A DNA stretch of 58,195 nt from an uncultured Eubacterium sp. (GCA_947178105.1 CAMWXD010000023.1:1-58195); one strand, 5' to 3'; numbered from the stretch's first letter, positions 16,554 through 25,522 are shown. Made by a program: numbers and translations. Notes: generated by a model from the sequence alone, not told the origin.

Positions 16554-16898
16554 TTTTTCACTTCTCTTACATCATTCTAATTGACAAACTTGCGTTTACA
16601 CAACTTCCTGTCCCTTTCCATGCGGCGGCGCAGGCATCCTCACTGCATTTTCGCAGATGCTTTGCCCCGCCTTTATCTTCACCATATATGTAGATCCATT
16701 GTGTCTGTACGTTTATGTGCCTTTTTTATTTTTTTCGTACTTTTCGGATATTTTTCGTACGATTCTGTTCCTTTTTATGCGTTTCATATGTTTTTTATTT
16801 TTCTATACTTTTTTATGCTTTGTACTTTTTCGTGCTTTTTGCGCGCCACCTGTTCTTTTAGTTTTCCGCGCTTTTTCTGTCTTTTTTCGGGACGTTTT
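16554..16898 (-). other. Long A-rich untranslated spacer between flhB and flhA
   Basis: About 345 bases without a credible gene, unusual in an operon where most gaps are under 40 bases. The minus (transcribed) strand between about 16690 and 16890 is strongly purine/A-rich. It carries degenerate units of the type GTACGAAAAA, GCACGAAAAA and GCATAAAAAAGTA spaced 10-25 bases apart. Short frames (24-29 codons) start here but lack ribosome binding sites. The plus-strand frames are T-rich shadows. No terminator or promoter is convincing. Confidence 0.6.
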
Positions 16899-18032
16899 TT
16901 ACAGCTTATTCTTCATACGATATACCGCCGCCAGTATTTCCGCCACCGTCTGGTACAGCTCCGGCGGAATCTCCTCTCCGATCTCTACATTCGCGTACAG
17001 CATACGCGCCAGCGGCTTGTTTTCTACGATTTCTACGTTTGCTTCTTTTGCTTTTTCTTTGATCTGGAGAGCCAGATAATCAGTACCTTTTGCAAGCACA
17101 ATCGGCGCCTGCGCTTCCTCCGCGTCATATTTGAGCGCTACCGCATAATGCGTCGGGTTTGTAATAACAACGTCCGCCTTCGGCACATCCTGCATCATAC
17201 GCCGCTGCGATGCCTCGCGCATCCTCTGGCGCTGCTTTCCTTTGATCTGCGGGTCACCCTCTGTATTTTTATACTCGTCTTTGACCTCCTGCTTGGTCAT
17301 TTTCATCTCGTCTTTAAACTTCCACTTCTGATAAATAAAATCCACAATGGCAATGACAAAATAAGCCATCGAGATCTTCATGCCCGTATCAATGACTACG
17401 GAGCCAACTAACATAATTGCCTGCATCAGCGACATACCATACAACAGGAGCAGGTTCCTTTGGTGTTCCATAATGGAAGAATATGCCACCCATAAGATCA
17501 GGCCGATTTTTGCAATGGATTTTGCCAGCTCCATCAGAGAATCTTTGGAAAAAATGCGCTTAAACCCATTGATTGGATTAAATTTTTTGAAATCCGGCTT
17601 TAACGGTTTTGTTGTTACCTTCCATTTTACCTGGAGGATATTGATGACAACCATGGCAAAAAATCCAACGGCAAAAAATGGCAGCACCATAAACAAAGCT
17701 TCTGTAATCGCCGGCTGCAACATCTGCGATACCGCCCTGCCGGTCATTCCCCTGCCGTTTTCTTTTACGTACTCGGGAATTCGGCTATAAAACGTATCAA
17801 ACAGGCCCAGCATCCCGCCCCCGAGACTGGACATGGTCACTTGCAGTAATACAAACAGCAGCAGCAGCCCTACCGCATTATCCAGTTCCTTACTCTTTGC
17901 AACCTTGCCGTCGTTTCTGGCATCTGTCAGCTTTTTCGCGGTAGGCTCTTCTGTTTTTTCCCCGCCTTCGCCGTCTTTGGCAAACCATTGCAGATCCAGC
18001 GGCATATACCACTCTTTTTTATTCACCAACAT
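16899..18032 (-). CDS. flhB: Flagellar export switch protein FlhB
   Basis: FlhB is the export gate component that switches substrate from rod/hook to filament type through autocleavage. The 377-aa protein shows the N-terminal motif DLQWFAKDGEGGEKTEEPTA, four transmembrane helices (about 35-215), and the cytoplasmic autocleavage site VVITNPTHYAVAL (cleaves between Asn and Pro of NPTH). The frame allows ATG at 18032 (AAGGGA upstream, overlapping fliR by 14 bases) or ATG at 18005 (MPLDLQ). The first is given, the second is equally possible. Confidence 0.94.
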   Translation of the reverse strand: MLVNKKEWYMPLDLQWFAKDGEGGEKTEEPTAKKLTDARNDGKVAKSKELDNAVGLLLLFVLLQVTMSSLGGGMLGLFDTFYSRIPEYVKENGRGMTGRAVSQMLQPAITEALFMVLPFFAVGFFAMVVINILQVKWKVTTKPLKPDFKKFNPINGFKRIFSKDSLMELAKSIAKIGLILWVAYSSIMEHQRNLLLLYGMSLMQAIMLVGSVVIDTGMKISMAYFVIAIVDFIYQKWKFKDEMKMTKQEVKDEYKNTEGDPQIKGKQRQRMREASQRRMMQDVPKADVVITNPTHYAVALKYDAEEAQAPIVLAKGTDYLALQIKEKAKEANVEIVENKPLARMLYANVEIGEEIPPELYQTVAEILAAVYRMKNKL

Positions 18033-18810
18033 ACATCCCTTTTACCATATATACAACCAGCCGTTTCATCTCCTGTGCCACAGAGCTTGTCACATCGGAG
18101 AGCAGCATAACTGCAAAAAACATAACCGCCAGCCCGATTAGCACTTTCAACTGCATACCAACCGCAAACATATTCATCTGCGGCGATACCTTTGCCATAA
18201 TTCCAAGCACACAGTTGACAATCATCATACAGGCAAATACCGGTAGCGTAATGCGGAATCCAAGTATAATCAATGCCGACATATAATCGGTGATTCCCTT
18301 GAGCAGATATTCCCACTGGAATACCTGCTGGTTGACCGGGATTAGCTGATAAGAGTCGCAGACTGCACGCAGGACATACTGGTACATATTTGTCGCCAGC
18401 ATCATCAGCATTACCATGTAATTGTAAAAGTTGCCCGTAATACTCTCCTGCATCTGCGTCATCGGGTTAAACTCCTGTGCCATGGACAGCCCGACCTGCA
18501 TATCAATCAACGCACCCGCGAACAAAACAATAGAATTACAGATACTGGCTGAATAACCAATCAGCAAGCCCGTAATTCCTTCCTTGATCACAATAACCCC
18601 ATATTCCATTATACCTGTGTAAGCAAGGTCCTGATCTGGCAATACGCCAGTCAGAAGAATTGCAATGCAGCCTGCCATCCCGATTTTCGTCCGTGCCGGG
18701 ACACCTCGTATATTAAAATAAGGCGCAACAAACACACAGGCGGAAATCCGAACCAGTATCAACAGGAAATATTCAAATGTCTGTAAGGAGTACGTCGCAC
18801 TGAACATCAT
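18019..18810 (-). CDS. fliR: Flagellar export gate protein FliR
   Basis: FliR is one subunit of the FliP5-FliQ4-FliR1 export gate. The 263-aa protein is almost entirely hydrophobic, with about six membrane segments and the family features FNIRGVPARTKIG, AGALIDMQVGLSMAQEFNP and FRITLPVFACMMIVN. The start may be either of two adjacent methionines. It follows fliQ by 28 bases and overlaps the possible upstream start of flhB. Confidence 0.94.
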   Translation of the reverse strand: MMFSATYSLQTFEYFLLILVRISACVFVAPYFNIRGVPARTKIGMAGCIAILLTGVLPDQDLAYTGIMEYGVIVIKEGITGLLIGYSASICNSIVLFAGALIDMQVGLSMAQEFNPMTQMQESITGNFYNYMVMLMMLATNMYQYVLRAVCDSYQLIPVNQQVFQWEYLLKGITDYMSALIILGFRITLPVFACMMIVNCVLGIMAKVSPQMNMFAVGMQLKVLIGLAVMFFAVMLLSDVTSSVAQEMKRLVVYMVKGMYVGE

Positions 18811-18838
18811 ACATTCCTATCCTAATCAACCTACTTTA

Positions 18839-19108
18839 TCAAACATACTTACTGAAATCAGACCATAACTGTGTCATAAAGCCGGACATATTATTTAACA
18901 TCCATGCCCCGACTAACAGCATGACAGCAAATACAGCCAGTATTTTCGGCACAAAAGTCAGCGTCTGCTCCTGGATCGATGTCACCGTCTGAAAAATACT
19001 GATAATCAGGCCCACGATCAGAGACGTCAGCAAAAGCGGCGCCGCCGTCAAGATAATCGTATAAATTGCTTCCCTGGATATATCCATTACCTGGCCTTCT
19101 GTAAACAT
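18839..19108 (-). CDS. fliQ: Flagellar export gate protein FliQ
   Basis: FliQ is a two-helix subunit of the export gate. The 89-aa protein has two transmembrane hairpin segments (IYTIILTAAPLLLTSLIVGL and LAVFAVMLLVGAWML) and the conserved centre FQTVTSIQEQTLTFVPKI. The ATG at 19108 follows GGAGGGGAT. Length is exactly typical. It lies between fliP and fliR. Confidence 0.95.
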   Translation of the reverse strand: MFTEGQVMDISREAIYTIILTAAPLLLTSLIVGLIISIFQTVTSIQEQTLTFVPKILAVFAVMLLVGAWMLNNMSGFMTQLWSDFSKYV

Positions 19109-19145
19109 AGGATCCCCTCCTTCGTCTGTATTTCATCGCAAGCCG

Positions 19146-19991
19146 CTAGAAAAATGTCTTGACAAGCTCGCCAATCACCAGATTCCATCCGTCTGCCAGT
19201 ACAAACAGCAGGATTTTAAACGGCATGGAAATCGTCGTCGGCGGAAGCATCATCATACCCATTGACATCAATACGCTCGATACGACCATATCAATCACAA
19301 TAAATGGAATGTAAATGATAAATCCGATAATAAATGCCCTGCGAAGCTCGCCGATCACAAAGCTCGGGATCAGCACTGTCATAGGGATGTCCTCAGTTGA
19401 CTCATACGTAACGCCCGCAATTTCACAGAACATATTGACATCCTTTTCCATTGTCTTCGGGTACATAAATTCGCGAAACGGGCCTTCGGCTTCCTTAATG
19501 GCAGCTTCTAACGTAATCTCACCCCTGTCTAACGGCTTAAGCGCATTCTCATTCACCTCCGAAAAGGTCGGCGCCATAATAAATGCCGTTAAAAAAAGCG
19601 ACAAGCCAACTAACACCTGATTCGGCGGAGATGACTGTGTGCCTAATGCGGTTCTGACAAAATGCAGGACAATAATGATCCTCGTAAAAGATGTCAGCAT
19701 AATCAAGATTGCCGGAGCTAAAGAAAGCACCGTAAGGACAATCAGCATCCGAATAGGAGCAGAAATCCCTCCTTCTTCATTCGGCCAGCTAATCCAGAGC
19801 CCGTCGCTATAATTGGGGGTCTCTTCTTCCTCGCCCCTTGCAGAGTCAAAACTGCCAATCCCATCCTGCGAAACGGCATACACCTGCTCTGGGGTAGAGT
19901 ACACCAGGCATATGGTAAGCGCTACTATGGTAAGCGTCACTATGGCAAGCATAAATGACGCCATGCAATATTTTTTCTTTCCTGTACTCAT
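19146..19991 (-). CDS. fliP: Flagellar export gate protein FliP
   Basis: FliP builds most of the export gate pore. The 281-aa protein starts with a cleavable-looking signal segment (FMLAIVTLTIVALTICLVYS). The core follows with LTSFTRIIIVLHFVRTALGT, PPNQVLVGLSLFLTAFIMAP and a C-terminal pair of membrane helices including MVVSSVLMSMGMMMLPP. These are the standard FliP blocks. It sits 14 bases after fliO and before fliQ. Confidence 0.95.
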   Translation of the reverse strand: MSTGKKKYCMASFMLAIVTLTIVALTICLVYSTPEQVYAVSQDGIGSFDSARGEEEETPNYSDGLWISWPNEEGGISAPIRMLIVLTVLSLAPAILIMLTSFTRIIIVLHFVRTALGTQSSPPNQVLVGLSLFLTAFIMAPTFSEVNENALKPLDRGEITLEAAIKEAEGPFREFMYPKTMEKDVNMFCEIAGVTYESTEDIPMTVLIPSFVIGELRRAFIIGFIIYIPFIVIDMVVSSVLMSMGMMMLPPTTISMPFKILLFVLADGWNLVIGELVKTFF

Positions 19992-20005
19992 TCTTACAAT
20001 CTGCC

Positions 20006-20368
20006 TTATTTTTTTGGAAGATGCTTTTTCACTTTGTCAAGAATGTCATGGAAACTTTCACCCATCTCGATTTTATGCCCCGCTGCATCTTCAAATGCCT
20101 GCGGCTTTAGCTGATCTTTTGTAAGCTCAGCCAATTTTTCGATATGGTCTTTGCTCACTGCAATGACAAGGTATACATCTCCTGCTTCTATAATCTGTAT
20201 GTAGCCATTTGCTGAAACACTCATCGTCTCGATAATCCTGAGATTCTGATGGCCTTGTACCTGCCCCCGCTGATACCTTGCAATAAAGTGCGTAGTCAGC
20301 AAAGTAAGCAGCAATACAAGGACAAACAAAACCAGAACCCAGATCAGTTGTCCCAGACTTTTCCACAT
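20006..20368 (-). CDS. fliO: Flagellar biosynthesis protein FliO
   Basis: FliO is a small membrane protein that helps assemble the FliP ring. It is about 120 aa from the ATG at 20368 (MWKSLGQLIWVLVLFVLVLL, AGGTGTC upstream). A single transmembrane helix is followed by a basic cytosolic part with RIIETMSVSANGYIQIIEAG, typical of FliO. In-frame TTG/ATG starts at 20404 and 20395 exist but lack ribosome binding sites and overlap cheY. It precedes fliP, the normal order. Confidence 0.85.
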   Translation of the reverse strand: MWKSLGQLIWVLVLFVLVLLLTLLTTHFIARYQRGQVQGHQNLRIIETMSVSANGYIQIIEAGDVYLVIAVSKDHIEKLAELTKDQLKPQAFEDAAGHKIEMGESFHDILDKVKKHLPKK

Positions 20369-20396
20369 GGAGACACCTGAAGCTATGAGCACCATG

Positions 20397-20759
20397 TTAA
20401 CCAACTACTTTTTTCACAGCTTCTAATACACGCTCTGCCTGGAACGGCTTTACGATAAAGTCCTTTGCACCAGACTGGATGGCTTCAATAACCATTGCCT
20501 GCTGCCCCATTGCAGAACACATGATGACACATGCACTCGAATCTATCTCTTTGATCGCTTTTAACGCCTGGATACCATCCATTTCCGGCATTGTAATATC
20601 CATCAGCACCAGATCCGGCTTTGTCTCATTGTACTTTTCAACAGCCTTTACACCGTTTTCAGCCTCTCCAGCGATCTCATAGCCGTTTTTAGATAAGATG
20701 TCCTTGATCATCATTCTCATAAAAGCTGCGTCATCACAAATTAATACTTTCTTTGCCAT
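20397..20759 (-). CDS. cheY: Chemotaxis response regulator CheY
   Basis: CheY-P binds the FliM/FliY switch to change flagellar rotation. The 120-aa single receiver domain has the acidic pair ICDDAAFMR, phosphorylated Asp54 in LVLMDITMPEMDG, the Thr/Ser switch VIMCSAMGQQ and the lysine loop FIVKPFQ. All key residues are present. A sigma-A promoter lies directly upstream (20822-20851), so cheY and the genes behind it can be read independently of the main fla/che promoter. Confidence 0.95.
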   Translation of the reverse strand: MAKKVLICDDAAFMRMMIKDILSKNGYEIAGEAENGVKAVEKYNETKPDLVLMDITMPEMDGIQALKAIKEIDSSACVIMCSAMGQQAMVIEAIQSGAKDFIVKPFQAERVLEAVKKVVG

Positions 20760-20821
20760 AATATACGTTCTCCCTTATTTTCTAATATTATTGTTTTTCT
20801 CCATCTGGAGCTTCTTTTTCT

Positions 20822-20851
20822 ATTATAACATAAAACAATAAATGTTAGCAA
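20822..20851 (-). promoter_or_regulatory. Internal sigma-A promoter before cheY
   Basis: On the minus strand TTGCTA (20851-20846), an 18-base spacer and perfect TATAAT (20827-20822). It lies in the 93-base gap after the fliY stop. The leader then holds a short CTCCAGATGGAG hairpin before the cheY ribosome binding site. Confidence 0.6.
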
Positions 20852-20852
20852 A

Positions 20853-22037
20853 TTATTTTATAATTTCTGTAATCCTTACACCAAAACTTTCTTCGATCAC
20901 TACAACTTCCCCTTTTGCAACGTACTTTCCATTTACAAGTACGTCAATCGGTTCTCCTGCGATCTTGTCTAATTCAATAATCGTACCTGGTGCAAAATCA
21001 AGAATTTCCTGAATGGACTTTGTCGTCCGCCCCAGCTCAACCGTGACTTCCAACGGTACGTCCATAATCAGGTCGATGTTTTCCTTCTGGAAGATCGCCG
21101 GGTTAAAATCACCCGAAAAGCTCTGGAACTGTGCCTGCTGTACATTCACCGGCTGTCCCATCATCGGCATCTGCATCGGCGCTCCCTGCATCATCGGCTG
21201 TCCCATCATCGGTGCTCCCTGCATCATTGGCTGTCCTCCCATCATCGGCGCTGCCTGCGGCATCATCTGCGGCTGCGGTGCTGTCTGCTGCGGCGCTGCC
21301 TGCGGCTGCGGTGCCGGAGCAGGCGCTGAATTTTCCTGCACATCCTTCGTCATATTGCTCTTGACGCTTTCACACATCTCTTTTGCAAACGAAATTGGAT
21401 ACAACTGCATAATGGTACTGTCTACGAGATCTCCAATCTCCATCTTAAAGGAAATCTTAATAAAGTCTCCGGCTAAAAATTCATCAATCTCTTTTTCATC
21501 CAGGCTGTCTTTTAAATCAATCAGGTTTGCTTCCGGCGGGCTGATATCGATTGTCTTATCTAACATCGAAGAAAGAGACGTCGCTGCCGAACCCATCATC
21601 TGGTTCATTGCTTCGCTGATCGCGCTCAGATGAAGCTCGCCCAATTCTCCTTCCGTATTCATGCCGTCCCCGCCCATCATCAGGTCTGTGATGACTTTGA
21701 CGTCCTGTTCCTTTAATACTAAAAGATTGCTGCCGTCCAGGCCAACGGTATAAGCGATACGGATAAATACACACGGCCTCTCATACTGGTTTACAATATC
21801 GTCCCATGTAGCCATATCTACAACCGGCGTAGATATATCCACCTTATGATTGACCAGCGAAAACAATGTCGTAGCTGCCGTACCCATACTGATATTTGCA
21901 ATCTCACCAATCGTATCACGTTCTTCTGCTGTCACCTGCACTCCGCTCGAAGCAGACGCTTCGGGAGCTGCGGCAGGCGCGTCTCCGCCGTTTTGAAGCA
22001 GCGCTGTGATCTCCTCCTGTGATAATACTCCATCCAT
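20853..22037 (-). CDS. fliY: Flagellar switch phosphatase FliY
   Basis: FliY is the Firmicutes switch protein that joins a CheC-like CheY-P phosphatase with a FliN C-ring domain. The 394-aa protein starts with MDGVLSQEEITALLQNGG, resembling the N-terminal CheY-P-binding peptide. CheC-like helices follow, with EERDTIGEIANISMGTAATT and HLSAISEAMNQMMGSAATSL. Then comes a long Met/Gln/Pro/Ala linker (about residues 231-297) and the SpoA/FliN domain (VPLEVTVELGRTTKSIQEIL to the end). The linker is unusually Met-rich. It follows fliM by 8 bases. Confidence 0.94.
   Translation of the reverse strand: MDGVLSQEEITALLQNGGDAPAAAPEASASSGVQVTAEERDTIGEIANISMGTAATTLFSLVNHKVDISTPVVDMATWDDIVNQYERPCVFIRIAYTVGLDGSNLLVLKEQDVKVITDLMMGGDGMNTEGELGELHLSAISEAMNQMMGSAATSLSSMLDKTIDISPPEANLIDLKDSLDEKEIDEFLAGDFIKISFKMEIGDLVDSTIMQLYPISFAKEMCESVKSNMTKDVQENSAPAPAPQPQAAPQQTAPQPQMMPQAAPMMGGQPMMQGAPMMGQPMMQGAPMQMPMMGQPVNVQQAQFQSFSGDFNPAIFQKENIDLIMDVPLEVTVELGRTTKSIQEILDFAPGTIIELDKIAGEPIDVLVNGKYVAKGEVVVIEESFGVRITEIIK
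21145..21345 (-). repeat. In-frame repeats encoding the Met/Gln/Pro-rich linker of FliY
   Basis: Short imperfect tandem units encode variants of GQPMMQGAPM and PQAAPQ between the CheC-like and FliN domains of FliY. On the plus strand they appear as repeated CATCATCGGC and GGCTGTCCCATCATCGG. Such tracts expand and contract easily, so linker length may differ between strains. Confidence 0.75.
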
Positions 22038-22045
22038 AATCTACT

Positions 22046-23023
22046 CTATTCCTCTCTAATAATTGACGTTATCCTGACTGCATAATCATCGCCCGACACA
22101 CCGGGAAGCGCCGTAAACTTTTTCATGCTTCCGACATAAACACTCAGCTCATCCTCAACCTTCGTATCCAAACGGATAATATCACCTACTTGCAGCCTGG
22201 CAAAATCACTGATTGAAAAAGCACTGTTGCCCAACACTGCTTTGACAGGTATTGGCGCTTTTTCCAGCAGGTTCTCCACCATATTGCTATAGGAAATTTC
22301 TTCTTTTTCCTGCTGGCTGGAATACCAAAACTTTGTATTCAGCTTATCCATAACCACATCGAGCGTAATATAAGGAAGGCACACATTCATAAGGCCTTCT
22401 ACCTCCCCGATCTTAAGGTTGATCGTAACAATCGCGATCATCTCACTCGGAGAAATGATCTGTGCGAACTGTGAATTGGTCTCTATACGCTCCAGACGCG
22501 GACTAAGCTGCACAACATTTTTCCATGGTTCCCTCAAAAGATTAACACAGACTGTCAACAGCCGTTCAATAATCAAAAGCTCGATCTCTGAAAATTCTCG
22601 CGCTTTTGCCAAAGGCTCTCCCAAGCCTCCCAGCATCCTGTCTACCATGGCGTATCCGATATTGGTCGCCATCTCCAGCAGAATATTCCCCTTTAACGGT
22701 GCAAAATTAATCACCCCCAAGAGCATTGGATTCGAAAGCGAATTCGCAAACTCCGAATAAGTCTGCGCTTCCGAATTGACTACTTCCACCTGTATATTTT
22801 TCCTTAAATATACAGGAAGGTTTGTAGACAGCAGACGTCCATAATGTTCAAAAATAATCTCCAGCGTCCGAAGATGCTCTTTTGAAAATTTGGAAGGCCT
22901 TGCAAAATCATAATTCTTGACTGTCTTTTCTTCTGTATCTTTCATCTCATCTACATCGACCTCGCCGCTGCTGAGTGCCTTTAGTAGATTATCTATCTCA
23001 CTTTGAGACAGAACGTCAGCCAT
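22046..23023 (-). CDS. fliM: Flagellar motor switch protein FliM
   Basis: FliM forms the C-ring wall and binds CheY-P. The 325-aa protein begins MADVLSQSEIDNLLKALSSG, the conserved CheY-binding peptide. The CheC-like middle domain includes YDFARPSKFSKEHLRTLEII and the C-terminal FliN-like domain follows (VGDIIRLDTKVEDELSVYVG). The ATG at 23023 has GGTGGTGAG upstream; a GTG four codons earlier would overlap it. It follows fliL and precedes fliY. Confidence 0.95.
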   Translation of the reverse strand: MADVLSQSEIDNLLKALSSGEVDVDEMKDTEEKTVKNYDFARPSKFSKEHLRTLEIIFEHYGRLLSTNLPVYLRKNIQVEVVNSEAQTYSEFANSLSNPMLLGVINFAPLKGNILLEMATNIGYAMVDRMLGGLGEPLAKAREFSEIELLIIERLLTVCVNLLREPWKNVVQLSPRLERIETNSQFAQIISPSEMIAIVTINLKIGEVEGLMNVCLPYITLDVVMDKLNTKFWYSSQQEKEEISYSNMVENLLEKAPIPVKAVLGNSAFSISDFARLQVGDIIRLDTKVEDELSVYVGSMKKFTALPGVSGDDYAVRITSIIREE

Positions 23024-23059
23024 GAATCTCACCACCTGTCATTTGTTTTTGAAAATTGT

Positions 23060-23590
23060 TTACTGATAATTTGTCTCAGAGAAATTCACAGCAACGATAA
23101 AATCGGAATCAAACAATTCCTGCATCTGCAACAGCATATCGTTGCGGACATTTTCCTGTCCCTCTGGCGTACGTATCTCATCATACGTATATTTGAGGAA
23201 TGTATTCGAAACGATCTCCTGCAGCAGGACTTCTCTTCCTTCCTGGTCGATCTGCGGAGCTTTCTCTTCATAATCACTGTCTTCTTTGTCCATTGTAATC
23301 GAAACCTTCGTAACGACATAATGATCCTTGCCGTCCGTGTCCTTCTTTAACGTAAACGTTCCGACATTTTCACCTGTCAGAGTCCTGACTGCCGTCTGGT
23401 CTACCGGGATCGTATTCGCGTTATATATTTTTCCGCCTTCTACTTCTAAGTCAATGGCGCTGCTTACCTTTGTAATCAGCTCGTTTGACTGTTTCGCCGC
23501 TGGCACAAGCGTAATCATGATGACTGCGGAAAGCACTACATTTACAAATACAAGTGCCATAATCAATACAGACATTAAATTCTTTTTCAT
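23060..23590 (-). CDS. fliL: Flagellar basal body-associated protein FliL
   Basis: FliL surrounds the stator and supports torque. It is about 176 aa from MKKNLMSVLIMALVFVNVVL, a single N-terminal membrane helix, followed by a periplasm-side/extracellular domain ending in IVAVNFSETNYQ. Overall sequence similarity is low, as is normal for FliL, so the call rests on topology and position between motB and fliM. An ATG four codons upstream (23602) is an alternative start. Confidence 0.82.
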   Translation of the reverse strand: MKKNLMSVLIMALVFVNVVLSAVIMITLVPAAKQSNELITKVSSAIDLEVEGGKIYNANTIPVDQTAVRTLTGENVGTFTLKKDTDGKDHYVVTKVSITMDKEDSDYEEKAPQIDQEGREVLLQEIVSNTFLKYTYDEIRTPEGQENVRNDMLLQMQELFDSDFIVAVNFSETNYQ

Positions 23591-23682
23591 CTGTTTTCCC
23601 ATCCTTTATATATTTATTCAATTACAACAATCCTGTTTTTCTGCTTTTGCTGTTTACTTACAGCCTGTTGCATTCCAGTGTG

Positions 23683-24651
23683 CTAATTCTGTTCCGAATT
23701 GAAAGAATTAAACACTTTAATCTCAACCCGGCGGTTCTGTGCACGCCCTTCCGGCGTCCCGTTATCTGCAATCGGCACATAATCCCCGCGCCCGGAGGAC
23801 TTGATGCTTGCAGGGTCGATCGAAGTCGTTTCCCGCAGGTAGTCCGCCACCGACAGCGCACGGTACATAGAAAGCACATTGTTATCCGGGAACCGTGCAT
23901 TGTGCACCGGTACATTGTCCGTATGCCCCTCAATCTCGATCATATTACCGTTAAACCTGCGCAGTATTTTGCCGATCTTATCCACTAACGGCAGCGCATC
24001 CTGAGCCAAGTCAGACGAACCGGACGTAAATAAAATCGCCCCATTTAATGTCATCGATACATGCTCCCCGTTAAAGTCGACCTCCACCATATCCTGAATG
24101 CCATATTTGTTCAAAAGGCGCTCCACTTTGTCCGCCATCTGCTCCGACTCACGAAGCTCAGCCTCTTCCACCATCTCTTTGGCAGTCTGCTCCGTAATCT
24201 GCGTCTCTTCCATACCTGTTACCTGGTTATCGCTCAGGTCTCTGTCAGACTCCACGCCGTCTTCCTGGCCTTCGCTGTCGGAAAAGCCGTCTTCCGTAAA
24301 ATGGTTTGCCCCGTCATCATCCGCCATTGTATGCAGGATATCCTGCTCCTCGGCGTCTGATTTGCCTTCCCCGGAGGTCGTCGCCTTCGGGTTAAAATAT
24401 ACATCGTATTTCTGCATCTGGTTAATCCCGGCGGACACCATATTGCCTTCACCAACCGAAGCGCCGCCGCCATTTAAAATACTGTACTGGCTTTGGAGCG
24501 ATGCAATCAACTGCTCGAATTTATCCTCATCTACCGAAGACATCGAGAACAAAAGTACGAAAAAGCAAAGCAGCAGGTTCATCAAATCACTAAACGTCGC
24601 CATCCACGCCGGCGAGCCTTTTGGAGCTTCTTCCTGTTTCTGTTTAGCCAA
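23683..24651 (-). CDS. motB: Flagellar stator protein MotB
   Basis: MotB anchors the stator to peptidoglycan and forms the ion channel with MotA. The 322-aa protein has the membrane helix with the essential aspartate in TFSDLMNLLLCFFVLLFSMS (Asp22). A long acidic linker (about 60-185) follows, then an OmpA-like domain with EIEGHTDNVPVHN, LSMYRALSVADYL and GTPEGRAQNRRVEI. The start is a TTG directly behind the motA stop, with GGTGAG upstream. Whether it uses protons or sodium cannot be told from the sequence with certainty. Confidence 0.93.
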   Translation of the reverse strand: MAKQKQEEAPKGSPAWMATFSDLMNLLLCFFVLLFSMSSVDEDKFEQLIASLQSQYSILNGGGASVGEGNMVSAGINQMQKYDVYFNPKATTSGEGKSDAEEQDILHTMADDDGANHFTEDGFSDSEGQEDGVESDRDLSDNQVTGMEETQITEQTAKEMVEEAELRESEQMADKVERLLNKYGIQDMVEVDFNGEHVSMTLNGAILFTSGSSDLAQDALPLVDKIGKILRRFNGNMIEIEGHTDNVPVHNARFPDNNVLSMYRALSVADYLRETTSIDPASIKSSGRGDYVPIADNGTPEGRAQNRRVEIKVFNSFNSEQN

Positions 24652-24653
24652 TC

Positions 24654-25469
24654 TTACTCACCGCCTTCACCGCCCGGGCCGCCGCTAAGTCCTTCACGGA
24701 CTGACGGAGCCAGGAATGATTTCAATTTTTCCTCGATTACACGCGGGTTTTCGCCTGCCTGTATCGACAGCAGCCCTTCCACGGTAATCTCCTTTACCAT
24801 CATCTCAATATCGTTATTGACTTTCAGCTTGGACGCTGTAGGATCGCAAAGCCAGTTTGCAATGACAGAGCCATAAAAGGTTGTCAGCAACGCAACCGCC
24901 ATATTCGGGCCGATCGAACTCGGGTCACTTAAGTCTTTTAACATCTTAATCAATCCAATCAGCGTACCGATCATACCCCAGGCAGGCCCTAACGCGCCCC
25001 ACTTTTCATAAAAAGCAATGACTGTCTTATGCCTTGTCTCGATACAGGAAAGATCTGTTTCCAGAATGCCGCGCACCAGCTCTGGGTCAGTACCGTCGAC
25101 AACAAGCATAATGCCTTTTTTCAAAAAATCATCCTCTACGCCGTTTGCAGCTTCTTCCAGTGCAAGCAAGCCTTCTTTTCTGGCGATGTTTGACATATTG
25201 ATAATGTTGCGGATCGCCTCCGCCGCATCCGCCTTTGGCTGCTGAAACGTCAGCGCAAACGCCTTAAAAGAATTAATCGTATCCGGCAGCTTGTTACATC
25301 CTATAACACCGCAAAGAGAACCGCCGAGCGTAATCAAAACGGACGGAATATCTATGAAGGAGTCCGTAATGACAAGAAAGTTGAAGGACATGGTATCCGT
25401 ACTGAAGGTCATACCAAAGATCATCATAAGAATACCAACTACCAATCCTAATAAAGTTGCTATATCCAA
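24654..25469 (-). CDS. motA: Flagellar stator protein MotA
   Basis: MotA forms the rotating pentamer of the stator and contacts FliG. The 271-aa protein has four transmembrane helices with the motifs ITLGGSLCGVIGCNKLP and GPAWGMIGTLIGLIKML in the third/fourth helix pair. The cytosolic charged loop contains LRNIINMSNIARKEGLLALE-like sequence (here AIRNIINMSNIARKEG). The start is a TTG preceded by GTAGGTGA. It is coupled tightly to motB. Confidence 0.94.
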   Translation of the reverse strand: MDIATLLGLVVGILMMIFGMTFSTDTMSFNFLVITDSFIDIPSVLITLGGSLCGVIGCNKLPDTINSFKAFALTFQQPKADAAEAIRNIINMSNIARKEGLLALEEAANGVEDDFLKKGIMLVVDGTDPELVRGILETDLSCIETRHKTVIAFYEKWGALGPAWGMIGTLIGLIKMLKDLSDPSSIGPNMAVALLTTFYGSVIANWLCDPTASKLKVNNDIEMMVKEITVEGLLSIQAGENPRVIEEKLKSFLAPSVREGLSGGPGGEGGE

Positions 25470-25522
25470 TTTTTTTCACCTACCATTAAATTTTTCTCTT
25501 GTATAACACTCCTTATGTACCA

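Noticed and set aside
16650..16760. Two frames of 24 and 29 codons in the flhB-flhA spacer
   Set aside because: No ribosome binding site, biased composition and no coupling to neighbours.
16581..17411. 276-aa plus-strand open frame rich in Phe and Arg
   Set aside because: It reads the complement of the A-rich spacer and of flhB; composition is an artefact of T-runs.
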